Below, piece after piece: positions 11,554-23,600 of a stretch of DNA of 64,000 nucleotides. The DNA comes from Balanoglossus misakiensis (taxonomy: Eukaryota; Hemichordata), in NCBI GenBank assembly GCA_040954595.2, contig CM082596.2, positions 8,990,001-9,054,000 of the forward strand, given 5' to 3'. Every line of letters begins with the position of its first letter. The stretch's first letter is position 1. A program made the position numbers and the translations under genes. The notes beneath the pieces were generated by a model. It had not been told where the DNA came from. It ran no database searches and was given only the letters and a program-made list of their open reading frames with translations.

Positions 11554-11640
11554 CTGATTGACAGGAAAATAGAAGTCTCTGTGCTGTTCGGCGCTCCAGG
11601 TCTAAATGAAAATTACTCTCGGCCTTAGGGCTTATTATAA
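11554..11640 (-). promoter_or_regulatory. Possible 5' UTR exon and TATA-like promoter of lectin copy A
   Basis: On the minus strand TTATAATAAG near 11632 lies about 30 bp upstream of a stretch ending at a donor AATCAG|GTATGT (exon edge 11554). An acceptor (TCTCTTTGAAG) precedes the ATG exon near 11002. Conserved in copy B (donor edge at 25796). Inferred from splice signals only. Confidence 0.4.
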
Positions 11641-12250
11641 GCAGTTAACATCGCTTATAATTCTATTGATAAACTTGACATGTTGAAAGAAGCTACCCGC
11701 ACTTTTTAAATGCCACTAATGTCCTTAAATGTCATCGGGTATAAAAATGAATGTTTTTGCCGACCTGTCATTTGGTTAATGGAGTTTGCGGAGGCGGCGT
11801 GCAAAACAAGCGGGTTCAGAAATTGTAGATTTCTGACAATTAGCAGATCATTACAACCCCTCCCCCGAAAAAATCTGAATGCCCATTGTGCAGGGGTGAA
11901 CATGGCGGCGATCTCTTGGAAAACTAGTCATGGGGGGGGGGGGTAGCTGGATGGAACAGTTAACATATATTGACCGTTTTAGAGATAACCACACATAGTG
12001 GAAAGAAATAGAGGTAAAGGTGATCTGGCGTGAAATAATAAAAAGTGTGTTAAAAAAATCAAATAACAACTAATAAAAAATTAAGCTAAGTGCCATCTGA
12101 TCCCTGTTATACAAAACAGATTTATTATTATTATTATTATTAAGAATTGTTTAAAATGCGCTACACATACGTCTCAGCGCATTGTACATAGCTAAAAGAG
12201 TAGATTAAAAAATACAAGGCTGGTAAAAATAGTTAAAAGGACACAACACG

Positions 12251-13828
12251 TTACACATAAAACCGAGTAAAAAGGTATGTTTTCAAATTACGCTTAAAAA
12301 TATTGACACTTCTGGCGGTTTTGATATCAAGGGGTAAAATGTTCCATAAAATGGGCGCACAAACTGAAAAAGCTCTCTGTCCGTAGGTTTTGTTAAATTT
12401 ACCATGAGGATGAGTTAAAAAGAATTGAACACTAGAGCGCAGTTCTCGAGCTGGTACATATAAATGTAAAAGATCAGTCAAATAGGCGGGTGCTTTACCA
12501 CTGATACATTTGAATGTGAGCAAGAGAATTTTAAAACTGATGCGGGCCTCTACCGGTAGCCAGTGTAAATCTTTGAGTATGGGTGTGATATGATCGGACT
12601 TGCGCGTACGAGTAACTAGCCTCGCCGCAGCATTCTGTAGAGACTGAAGTCGAGCTAGATGTCCCTTCGGGATACCAAACAAAAGACTATTACAGTAATC
12701 TAAATGAGACGTTACAAATGCATGAACTAGTTTCTCAGTTGTAGATCTGTCAAGAAGATTACGAATTTTAGCTATTCTATGCAAAGAGAAGAAACCATTT
12801 TTGCACAGCTTACTAATATGATCAGACATGCTACCATCCTGACTTAAAATAACGCCGAGATTTTTAACTGAAACTGAAGGAATTATGTCACATTGTCCGA
12901 TTCTTAGACAGTCCAATGTTGTCACATTAGATTTTAAACGTGATGAAAAGTGAATAACTTCAGTTTTATCATCATTCAGTACAAGCATGTTAGATTTCAT
13001 CCAGCTGCGGATATCATCGACGCAGAGCTCAATGTTATTGCGAACATCGTTAGGGCTGTTGCAGATGGCATAAATTTGCGTATCGTCCGCGTATATCATG
13101 CAATCAATCCCGTGTTTTCCGAAGATGTCTTCCAGAGGTGCAGTGTAGAGTGTAAACATGAGAGGTCCTAGAACAGATCCTTGTGGAACGCCATATTTCA
13201 TGCGAGAACTTGGGGATGATGCAGATCCAACCTTGACGCACTGTTGGCGATTAACGAGGTACGAACGAAACCACGATAAAGTGTTACCAGTTATTCCAAA
13301 ACGATGATGTAGTCTCTGTAGCATTATTTCATGATCGATAGTGTCAAACGCCGCTGATAAATCTAACATGATAAGAATTACATCCTGTTTGTTATTCAAG
13401 GCAAGCATGATGTCATTGTGGACACGCAAGAGAGCAGTTTCCGTGCTATGATTAGCACGGTAAGCACTTTGAAACTTTGTGAAAAGACTAAATTTAGTGA
13501 GGTGACTGTTCAGTTGCTGAACGACTACACGCTCGAGGAGTTTTGACAAGAACGGAAGGTTTGAAACCGGTCTGTAGTTCTTCAGAATGTTCTGATCCAG
13601 ATCAACTTTCTTTAACAATGGACGAATTATCGCTGACTTGAAATGACTCGGCACGATGCCAGCTGTGAGCGAATTGTTGAAAAGATCAGCAAGGAAAGGT
13701 GCTAAGATGTGTACGCAATTCTTCAACACTCCATATGGTAGAATGTCGAGTTCACAAGATTTCGGTGGTGATTGTTTCACTAACGCAATTATATCCCCAG
13801 GTGACACTGGATTTCTAGTTGAAACTTA
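12251..13828 (-). CDS. LINE reverse transcriptase (5'-truncated ORF2)
   Basis: Non-LTR reverse transcriptase, which copies the element's RNA at a nicked target. Motifs in order: YRPVSNLPFLSKLLERVV, the AFDTIDH palm motif, GVPQGSVLGP, and catalytic YADD (YADDTQIY), then thumb and C-terminal region ending near 12251. The frame is open for about 525 codons with no stop. No ATG fits the start and there is no apurinic endonuclease domain, so the 5' part is missing. Motif wording resembles the CR1/L2/Rex group, but clade cannot be fixed by eye. Not expected to be autonomous. Confidence 0.9.
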
Positions 13829-13961
13829 TATGCTGACAGCTTTTGTAACAACTTAACCTTCAAAACCCGCTCAGTTTGTTATACTGTTGAATGTGTACTG
13901 TCGAAGATGTTCGACTATGGTGAAATCTCGATCATAGCGTCATGGAGTCGATAGGAAGGTC

Positions 13962-14188
<227 letters not shown>

Positions 14189-14867
14189 AGCGTGCAAATA
14201 CGTTCAGAACATTTTTTACGCAATCAGAATGGACAAAGTAATCGACTTGTATTGTACAGTTATAGAACCCAGACCTACTGCCCCATTTCATGTGGCAAGC
14301 AAGTCACATCCAAAATCCACACTCAACTAAAACGAAAAAAATGCATTTTGTTTTGTAAATTGGCATATTAGATGTAAAGGTTTGAAAGGCATAGCCATAC
14401 ACCCACTGGACATCATCAATCATCACTTGAATGTGGCATTTGTGATATTATTTCTGCGCCTTGCAAAACATTGAACACCAGTAAACATCAAACACCATTT
14501 CCGTCTGACCTTTGTGATATTTGTCTTGTGCCTTGCAAATCATTAAATAGAACCAGCAGGATTATCGCTTTTCAATACAAAAGTAAACGATTCTCTTATA
14601 TTTAGAAGTTAGAGAATAAATCAATCATAGAATGTTGACATGGTATCACTCTGATGTGTGTATGTTGTTGCCTCACCACTTGCATGTAAAACAACACAAC
14701 ATATTTGACTGTATGACTGACAGAAGGGATACATTTTGTTAATACTTTTCGAGTATATTCCATATTGATATACATGTACATGTATAGCTTTTCGGCGTTA
14801 AGATTAGAGAGAAGAGATTCTCCAAAATGCATATGAGATCGTATTACGGTTAAATCCCGGTGAGGGG

Positions 14868-14876
14868 TATAAAAGG
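14868..14876 (+). promoter_or_regulatory. TATAAAAGG motif, unit A
   Basis: Perfect TATA-box-like sequence, also in unit B near 26757. No coding exon could be assigned downstream, so it may be chance or a lost promoter. Confidence 0.25.
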
Positions 14877-14973
14877 CCCGAAATCATCCTTTTAGCCTGC
14901 ACGATATATGTTTGTTATGACACCACAAAGTATTTATTTCTTCATTATATTGGGACACATGGCAAAATCGAAA

Positions 14974-15010
14974 CAAGCAATTGTCCCGGGTTCGATTCCC
15001 GGCCAACGCA
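14974..15010 (+). pseudogene. 3' half of tRNA-Gly next to U element
   Basis: Same 3' half as 6278-6314, followed by TGTATTTTTTTGCAG. It sits on the left side of U, as 19498-19534 sits on its right. Confidence 0.8.
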
Positions 15011-15288
15011 TGTATTTTTTTGCAGAAAACATGTATGTTGGGCAAGAATTGGGACACATGGCAAAATTAGACTGTCGACAGTCCCTCGCGCCTAATGTGT
15101 ATCGATTCGGCGTTTCGTGCGAGGGCCGTAAGGCCCGTATCTTTTGAGGGCCGAAGGGCCGATTCGGCGTTTCGTGGTGCGAGGGCCGTAAGGCCCGAGG
15201 GACTGTTATAGCTTGTTTCGCCCTCACACGGCATTGTGGGGAAATTCACCTGTAACGCAACTGGCTTTAGTTCGGGACATGAAAACAT

Positions 15289-18200
15289 TAGTCTCGGTTA
15301 CCCAGACCCCCCTGCTTCTTCCGGCACTCCAGAAAGAGATAGGGGTACTACGCGCGTCTCGAGCCTGAATGTCAACTATTTGGAGACCCGTTGACCTGCC
15401 ATATGAGTTGCATCAATCATGTAACACGTGACTGTAGTCCCTCTCGAGATAGTGGCGTGGAGGGCTCCCTACTTACTCTCCGACCTGCCATATATGTTGT
15501 TCGGAGACTCTCTGACCTGCCATATTTGTTGGCTCTATTAAATTGGGGTTATCGTCACGTAATACGTGTACGGGCTACTATTTACATTGAATAAAGACTT
15601 AGAATACGTCACGGTTTGTCGTAATTAATGAGTGTATTTGAAATAAAAGGACAATTTACGTCCGTTCTCTGTGCTGTCCGTATTTCGGAGTCAGGCTCTC
15701 CGACCTGCCATATATGTTGTTCGGAGACTCTCTGACCTGCCATATTTGTTGGCTCTATTAAATTAGGTGTTATCCTCACGAAATACGTGAACGGGCAACT
15801 ACTTACATTGAATAATGACTTAGAATACGTCACGGTTTGTCGTAATTAATGTATGTTTTTGAAATAAAAGGACAATTTACGTCCGTTCTCTGTGCAGTCC
15901 GTATTTCGGAGTCAGGCTCTCCGACCTGCCATATATGTTGTTCGGAGACTCTCTGACCTGCTATATTTTTGTTGCCTTGATTAAATAGAGGGTTTATACT
16001 CATGAAATACCAACATCAGTTTTTACTTAGATTTAATAATGAGTTTAAATACGTGCCACTTTGTTGAAACTAATGTTTGCATTTGATATATACTGACAAT
16101 TTTCGTCCAATCTCTTAGAAATACCTATTTCGGAGTCAGCTGCGCGGTTTTCAGACCTATCGGATATTTATTGCACTCAAACAAAGTAAGGTTTAAATTT
16201 GATTATATTACATTGAATAATTAGTTCAAATACATTCTGCTGCAGACACGCTTTGTTGAAATTTATAAGTTTATGTGAAATCATCCGCTTATTTTTGCGT
16301 GTCTTTCTCTTTCGAGGACAATATTTCGTAGGACTTTCGCGCTCTCCGTCGTACCATTATTGCACTCAAACAAAGTTTTTGGAGTTACTATTCAAAAACA
16401 TTTCAAAATCGATTTTTCATTGCATTGAATAATATAACTTTAAATAGCACAGGATTAAATTCCCCGAAATCAACTTTTGTACGTGAGTTAATTGTACCCA
16501 TCTTTTGCGTCTGTTCTGTCCTTTCAGTCTGTTTTCAAGTTCAACCTGGCATGTTTATTGCAAGTAAACAAACGTGGTATTTCATCTTCGTATAACTAGA
16601 TCCCCATCACAAATGAATATTTCGCTGTGAAATTATCTTTGAATACATCATTTTCCATCAAAACTGTGAAAATATCATTGTCGTATTGCTGTTCGATGCA
16701 ATGTAGAGTCGAACTCTTCTCCAGAAAGTTAGAGTTAACTCTTATATATTTACCTTCGATTACATATAGTATCTCAATACGCATTCTTCCAGTCTGGACA
16801 AATCTTACTCCTCAGAACGGATTTGTTCATGCGTTGCTTTACAATTACAATGTATATAGTGTCGCCAACTTTGCGTACTTTACGTTATCGTTCATACGTT
16901 TATATTATTTGGTTTTATATCAAGCAAAAGTCTGGGAAATATTAATTTTCTGTGTCAAATGAATGCATACAACCAAGGTGGCGTTTAATATTGGTCTGGT
17001 TTCAAATATAATAGAAGTATAAATCAGATTATGACCTACGTACTTCAGCACCTCCTTAATTTTGTAGAGTATAGATAATATTCGTGTAATAAACGTTACC
17101 ATGGACTTTTTAAAGCGAATTCATTTTCGAGGTTAACGTTCCCGATCTAGGAGGAAAGAAACTTTTTGTGGAAAGTTTTTTTTGCGTTTCCCTAGTAGAA
17201 CTGTTCCGTTTTGTGTATATCATGTTTTAAATTAGGAAATGTAATACATGTATACGTTTTATTTCAGTGCAACATATATGGCAGGTCGGAGAGCCTGACT
17301 CTGAAATACGGACTGCACAGAGAAGACGCAAATATTTGATCTGTATTTCAAATGCACACATTAATTTCGACGTATTTTAACTTGTTACTCAATATAAGTC
17401 AAAGTCCGTTCATGTATTTGATGAGTAACCATCATTTTATTTCAGTGCAACATATGGCAGGTCAGAGAGTCTCCGAACAACATATATGGCAGCTCGGAGA
17501 GCCTGACTCCGAAATACGGACTGCACTGAGAACGGACGTAAATTGTCCTTTTATTTCAAATACACTCATTAATTACGACAAACCGTGACGTATTCTAAGT
17601 CTTTATTCAATGTAAATAGTAGCCCGTACACGTAATTCGTGAGGATAACCCCCAATTTAATAGAGCCAACAAATATGGCAGGTCAGAGAGTCTCCGAACA
17701 ACATATATGGCAGCTCGGAGAGCCTGACTCCGAAATACGGACAGCACAGAGAACGGACGTAAATTGTCCTTTTATTTCAAATACACTCATTAATTACGAC
17801 AAACCGTGACGTATTCTAAGTCTTTATTCAATGTAAATAGTAGCCCGTACACGTATTACGTGACGATAACCCCAATTGAATAGAGCCAACATATATGGCA
17901 GGTCGGAGAGTAAGTAGGGAGCCCTCCACGCCACTCTCTCGAGAGGGACTACAGTCACGTGTTACATGATTGATGCAACTCATATGGCAGGTCAACGGGT
18001 CTCCAAATAGTTGACATTCAGGCTCGAGACGCGCGTAGTACCCCTATCCCAGAAAGAGGGTCTGGGGAAACCCCACAGACCAATCTCCGGGCAAAGATGG
18101 CCGACTCGGGACAAAAGCGGTGCATGATGGTCAACATTTATGACATACGATATTATGATATGACGATATTAGAAAACTATTTACCAAACTTCTCTTTCTC

Positions 18201-18466
18201 TTTTCAATTTGTAGACAGTTTCAGCAGGTCTAGCACGTCTCAGCATGTATTTTTAATGTTCGAGTCTGCAACCATCGTGCATCGCTTTTGTCCCGAGTCG
18301 GCCATCTTTGCCCGGAGATTTGTCTGTGGGGTTTCCCCAGACCCTCTTTCTGGAGTGCCCAACGGAAGAAGCAGGAGGGTCTGGGTAACCGAGACTAGGG
18401 TTTCCCCAGACCCTCTTTCTGGACTGCCCAACGGAAGAAGCAAGGGGGTCTGGGTAACCGAGACTA
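15289..18466. mobile_element. T element, unit B (3.18 kb, long arms built of 221-bp repeats)
   Basis: Begins TAGTCTCGGTTACCCAG at 15289 and ends with its inverse at 18466. Flanks ATGAAAACAT and ATGTAAACAT look like a 9-10 bp target duplication inside U. The left arm (about 15380-15960) has 221-bp units at 15610 and 15831; the right arm (17440-18060) has them inverted with the same 221-bp step (17581, 17802). Inner units decay progressively. The right end holds a secondary inverted repeat (18055-18466). No transposase seen. Confidence 0.72.
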
Positions 18467-18706
18467 ATGTAAACATGTGACAGGAGCATTCGTCTATATT
18501 TTCCAAGAAAGGCTTCTGGGCTTCCGAACACAAGATTAAAGCTCCCCTTCACCAGAGTTGCTTGAACTTGATGATCGGTCGAGCTAACATGTCCCGAACT
18601 AAAGCCAGTTGCATTACAGGGGAATTTCCCCACAATGCCGTGTGAGGGCGAAACAAGCTATAACAGTCCCTCGGGCCTTACGGCACTCGCACCACGAAAC
18701 GCCGAA

Positions 18707-19413
18707 TCTATTAAATCAGATTATGACCTACGTACTTCAGCACATCCTTAATTTTGTAGAGTATAGATAATATTCGTGTAATACGTTACCATGGACTTTT
18801 TAAAGCGAATTCATTTTCGAGGTTAACGTTCCCGATCTAGGAGGAAAGAAACTTTTTGTGGAAAGTTTTTTTTGCGTTTCCCTAGTAGAACTGTTCCATT
18901 TTGTGTATATCATGTTTTAAATTAGGAAATGTAATACATGTATACGTTTTATTTCAGTGCAACATATATGGCAGGTCGGAGAGCCTGACTCTGAAATACG
19001 GACTGCACAGAGAAGACGCAAATATTTGATCTGTATTTCAACTGCACACATTAATTTCGACGTATTTTAACTTGTTACTCAATATAAGTCAAAGTCCAGG
19101 AATATGCGCAAGTATACAATAGTCTGCACAGTTGTACATCTACGATTTGCACCACGTATATGTGACGTATATTCACGTATATGGAACATACCAATGTGTT
19201 AGTATACGTGCACGTATATCTATGAAGATCACGGGTGTGCACAACGCAGACCATTGCAGATCAAGTGCACACCATAAACATTCCAACGTATTTGTACACA
19301 TTCTCAGTGCATATCTTCCTTGCTATTTGCATGAATGTGTGATTAGCATACGTTACATCATCATCACAGACATTAACATTTGCATAGTTGAGTTCACGTT
19401 TCTTGTGCAAAAA
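18707..19413. repeat. Partial extra copy of T core plus unassigned sequence
   Basis: 18712-19098 repeats 17022-17405 almost exactly. 19099-19413 matches nothing else that I can see and has no convincing gene. Confidence 0.7.
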
Positions 19414-19497
19414 ATGTTCCTTACGGCCCTCGCACGAAACGCCGAATCGATACACATTAGGCGCGAGGGACTGTCGACAGTCTAGGCAAAATCGAAA

Positions 19498-19534
19498 CAA
19501 GCAATTGTCCCGGGTTCGATTCCCGGCCAACGCA
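19498..19534 (+). pseudogene. 3' half of tRNA-Gly, unit B
   Basis: Same half gene as 6278-6314; acceptor end CCAACGCA. Confidence 0.8.
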
Positions 19535-19602
19535 TGTATTTTTTTGCAGTAAACATGTATGTTGGGCAAGAATTGGCGTGCAGACGGCATCTCTCCCAAC
19601 AG

Positions 19603-19674
19603 GCGTTGGTGGTGTAGTGGTTAACATAGTTGCCTTCCAAGCAATTGTCCCGGGTTCGATTCCCGGCCAATGCA
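19603..19674 (+). tRNA. tRNA-Gly(UCC) with G3:U70, unit B copy 1
   Basis: 72 nt, same body as 6383-6454, anticodon UCC. The acceptor 3' strand is CCAATGC, so pair 3:70 is G:U with A73. In all domains of life G3:U70 is the chief identity element for alanyl-tRNA synthetase. T7 terminator downstream. Confidence 0.9.
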
Positions 19675-19742
19675 TGTATTTTTTTGCAGTAAACATGTAT
19701 GTTGGGCAAGAATTGGCGTGCAGACGGCATCTCTCCCAACAG

Positions 19743-19814
19743 GCGTTGGTGGTGTAGTGGTTAACATAGTTGCCTTCCAAGCAATTGTCCCGGGTTCGAT
19801 TCCCGGTCAATGCA
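19743..19814 (+). tRNA. tRNA-Gly(UCC) with G3:U70, unit B copy 2
   Basis: Exactly 140 bp after copy 1. The acceptor 3' strand is TCAATGC: G3:U70 plus a second wobble G7:U66. Anticodon loop intact. Confidence 0.87.
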
Positions 19815-19882
19815 TGTATTTTTTTGCAGTAAACATGTATGTTGGGCAAGAATTGGCGTGCAGACGGCATCTCTCCCAACAG

Positions 19883-19954
19883 GCGTTGGTGGTGTAGTGG
19901 TTAACATAGTTGCCTTCCAAGCAATTGTCCCGGGTTCGATTCCCGGCCAATGCA
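19883..19954 (+). tRNA. tRNA-Gly(UCC) with G3:U70, unit B copy 3
   Basis: 140 bp after copy 2; acceptor 3' strand CCAATGC as in copy 1; T-run terminator present. Confidence 0.9.
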
Positions 19955-20022
19955 TGTATTTTTTTGCAGTAAACATGTATGTTGGGCAAGAATTGGCATG
20001 CAGACGGCATCTCTCCCAACAG

Positions 20023-20081
20023 GCGTTGGTGGTGTAGTGGTTAACAAGCAATTGTCCCGGGTTCGATTCCCGGCCAACGCA
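20023..20081 (+). pseudogene. tRNA-Gly with anticodon-arm deletion, unit B
   Basis: Last unit of the array; same 13-base deletion as 6523-6581, and acceptor CCAACGCA (G3:C70). Confidence 0.88.
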
Positions 20082-20638
20082 GATTTTTTTGCAGTTGGAT
20101 ATTTCTTATCAGATAATATTCACTCACTCACTCACTCAATTCACTCACTCACTCACTGAAGTCTGAAACACCATGTATGGCTTGTTCTCTCGTTTATATA
20201 ATTTTGAAATGGTCCACTTTTGAAAAACACATTTCACATTCTCTGCACAAATCCCCACGTTTCACTTAAAAAACGGACACGACAACACCGAGGGCAGTAT
20301 CAGAAAGTATTTCGCAACGTTATGACTACGCATACTTGCTGAAAAAAATGAACCCGTTGTACGTGTCGCGATTTGCAAACAGTCCACACGTTAACGTTTC
20401 CATCAGCACACTTTCTCATCAACTGCAAGTCCAAGTATAATTGACAGACACCTGGAACACAGTGCGTGAATTGATATTTTAATTAAAGACGAAAAGAAAA
20501 GTGACAGCAAACATCAAGTAGACCGTCTCAAAAAACATCAGTTGCTGTTCAAGATTAGGTACTTGTTTGACGGACAGAAACTAAACCGCAAAATGGAAGC
20601 AGTTGTGCTAACTCTATGGCATTGAATGCTGCGCATGC

Positions 20639-23600
20639 CTACTGGCAAGCATAGATTTCCACTCTCATGGAGATATGACCATACCAGGTAACTGGATAAA
20701 ACCGAACAGACTCTGCTGTGAAAGCCTTGTCTCCCAATTCATGGTAGACTATTGTGTTCCGGTCAGAATTCGCAATGAAAATCTGAAACGTAAAACATGA
20801 TAGTGTTTTCAGTTGATATAGGAAAGCTGGCCTTTCTGTAGGTTTACGCTACACACTGATGTAAGCGGCGATAGCCACCCCTTAGGCTGCATTCACAAAC
20901 ACCTCTGGAAGGGGGGGGGGGTGGGAGAATTGAGGGGGGGGATTTGAAAAAATTGAGGGTATGTAAGGGGGGATTTGAAATAATTTAGGGACGGAAAGGC
21001 GGGGGACTTGAAAACTTTGACGACTAAATATTTATTTTGAGTCCACAAATATGCAGTTTCGCGCCCTTTATTTTACAAAATGTTCTCCATTCATCAGCAC
21101 CCTTCAATCATTGACTGGTTTATCTAGTGTCCCAGGTCGGGGGACTTGCCTCCACCCCATGATAACTTTGAGCGGTGACGGTTAAATTTGTCCTCCCCAA
21201 CATACCGGTAGTTGAGTTAATTTGCTTTTGCAGGGTTCATTAAAATGCAGCTTTGAGCTCTGTATTTTATAAAATTTTCTTACCCACCCCCTTCGATTCT
21301 CGGTTTACAATGTCTCCCAACACAAATACAAATACTTAAAAAGTAAAAACAATGTTCAGTTTTAATACCCACTGATGAGGGGAAACATCAGTTTCAAATT
21401 CTTTTCATGGGAGCGCTGTTTTTTCTTTTTTACAAGATAGATATGTGATGTGTTTTGCTCTGTGAAAGAAAATGGGGGGGGGGGGGGATTTCAAAATTTT
21501 GGCAGCTCGGAAGGGGGGATTTGAAATTATTTCGGGTTGTGTACGGGGGGCATGTGAAAATTAGCGGTAAAAAAATTGAATTCTCCCGCCCCCCCCCACT
21601 CCAGAGGTGTTTGTGAATGCAGCCTTATATTTATTGTGCCCAAAATTACTACCAAAAACATATCCCAGAAATGTGTTTCCTTATTCTTTTCAGTCGTGTG
21701 TATGGTGTACACTGTGCGCATCTTTAATATATTATATGTATGAACATTGTCAGGTTCTTCGAATCGGACATTGTGAAGTTCATACCTTTTCAGAGCCATC
21801 GTCCCGAGTCACATATGTCCATTGTCCGTGTTCCTTGTGGTAGCCGAGTTTGAATGATGTCACCCACTGAGAATAATCACTTCGCCCCTAAATTTAACAA
21901 GAAGCTCACCATAAAATATGCAACATTCGGTTGAAACCCTTGATACGAGATACTATCTCGTTATAACGAGATAGTATCTCGTTATAACGAGATAGTTTTT
22001 TTCTTGCTTCACAAAATGGCGTTAACGGGCTTTCTTACTTTACTATTCATTATATTAGGGTGTGTTTTTTACCAACGATGTAATGTGTTATTCATTATTC
22101 AATATTGTAAATATTTCAAAATGCGTTGTGTACTTACTTGTGTGGCGACCTTGGTGACCTTCCTATCACCACCAAGGTCAACTTGCAACCACTGTGCGGC
22201 GTTGTTATGCAATGCACACCACGAATGGGAATATCCAGAAGGGCCATGGTAGTTAAGCCTTCCTTGATGAGACATGTGCTTACTATTAAAATTAGAGCTC
22301 GCCGTCATCTGCGAATTTGGAATAACTCGATTCTCTACACCAACAGGCTCGGAGTTACACGGCCCTGAAATCGGTGATACATTTTAGTAACAAGGGACGG
22401 ACGTTACAGTCGACTGATTTTGGGGTATTTTTGTCAATATTTCCCGATGCATCAACACCTGCAGTTTCGTATTCTATGTTGGATGGCTTTATGAAAATTT
22501 ATATTTTTAGCTTCCAACAAAGCCTGCACATGAGTAAAGGCCAGTGTCATGTTGACAAATACTTAATGTCCGGACTTGGAGTCAATTTTCAGCAATAACA
22601 ATTCTGATTAATACAAAATGTCTAAAACATTGTCTTCTACAACTATTTTTTTGTAATATTACCCTATATGTAAACATTTCCAGCCGATACATTGCAGCAG
22701 AATAATTCAGAAAATGATTTTTACTTGGGTGACACGTGTAACCAACGGCCAAAATGTAGTTATTCGCACCTGATTTTTTGCAGATGAAACCCAGTTTCTC
22801 TGCACAGTCACTTGTTTCCCAGTAACCGTCTTTAGCTCCCGATATGACAGCACAGTCCAAACGTCCGGGGCGCCGTGGTTCTCTAGTGGCCCAGTTTCTG
22901 TATGACAGCTGTTGAATGAAAAAAATCACGTAATTCACCTGTATTCTTCAATTGAAAGCAGTATGATAGGACTACAGAGGCACGAGATTAGTGTGTTATA
23001 CCTCTTTTTGGTTTCTTCACGTTGCCATAAAAATATGGGCATCTATTCGTCGAATTCGATATTAATTGGCTTTTCAAGTATACTTTCAACAATGTTTTCC
23101 CATTCTCACACTCCTGGCACGCTGAGAGTGTGGGATCAGATTGGGAGAATACATTATTCCGCACACTGTTATCAAGTGTGGTTCTCATGCAAACTGTAAT
23201 TAGATATCCTTTCAAGTAACACCATCATGCACGAAGAAGGCGTAATTACAGAGCAAATCATCGATCGAACACACAAACAATCTTGTTGATCAATAATACT
23301 GGAACTAGATTCGCTGCATGCATGCGATATTATCAATAGACAAAGAAATGCATAACACCAACCTCAGTGCCATCTTCCCACCTCCAGTCGGCTTCGTTCT
23401 CGATGTCACTTAAACCAATCCACAAGTTTTGTTTACCAGATATCATGGTATAACCTAATTATGTTTTAATATTAAAAATAACGTCATGGGTCTATGCCAT
23501 ATAAACAAAACAACAACACGGAAAATCGCTCATTTGGTCTTGAAGTCGAGTTTTGATGTTGACTCATATGCAAATGTACGCTACCTGGCTTGGAGTATGA

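Larger units (their letters stand above)
15070..19480. mobile_element. U element, unit B (outer inverted-repeat element enclosing T)
   Basis: Left edge CTGTCGACAGTCCCTCGCGCC and right edge GGCGCGAGGGACTGTCGACAG are inverted copies. GGGCCTTACGGCCC hairpins and the block CAACTGGCTTTAGTTCGGGA are repeated inverted on the right (18584-18706, 19414-19480). T sits inside. The right arm is split at 18707-19413 by extra sequence that includes a partial second copy of the T core. Confidence 0.7.

Noticed and set aside
14868-14876. TATA box of a plus-strand gene
   Set aside because: No exon could be found downstream; the minus-strand frame at 14602-14832 shows nothing recognisable.
14974-15010. tRNA-Gly gene
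   Set aside because: Only the 3' half is present, with no D or anticodon arm.
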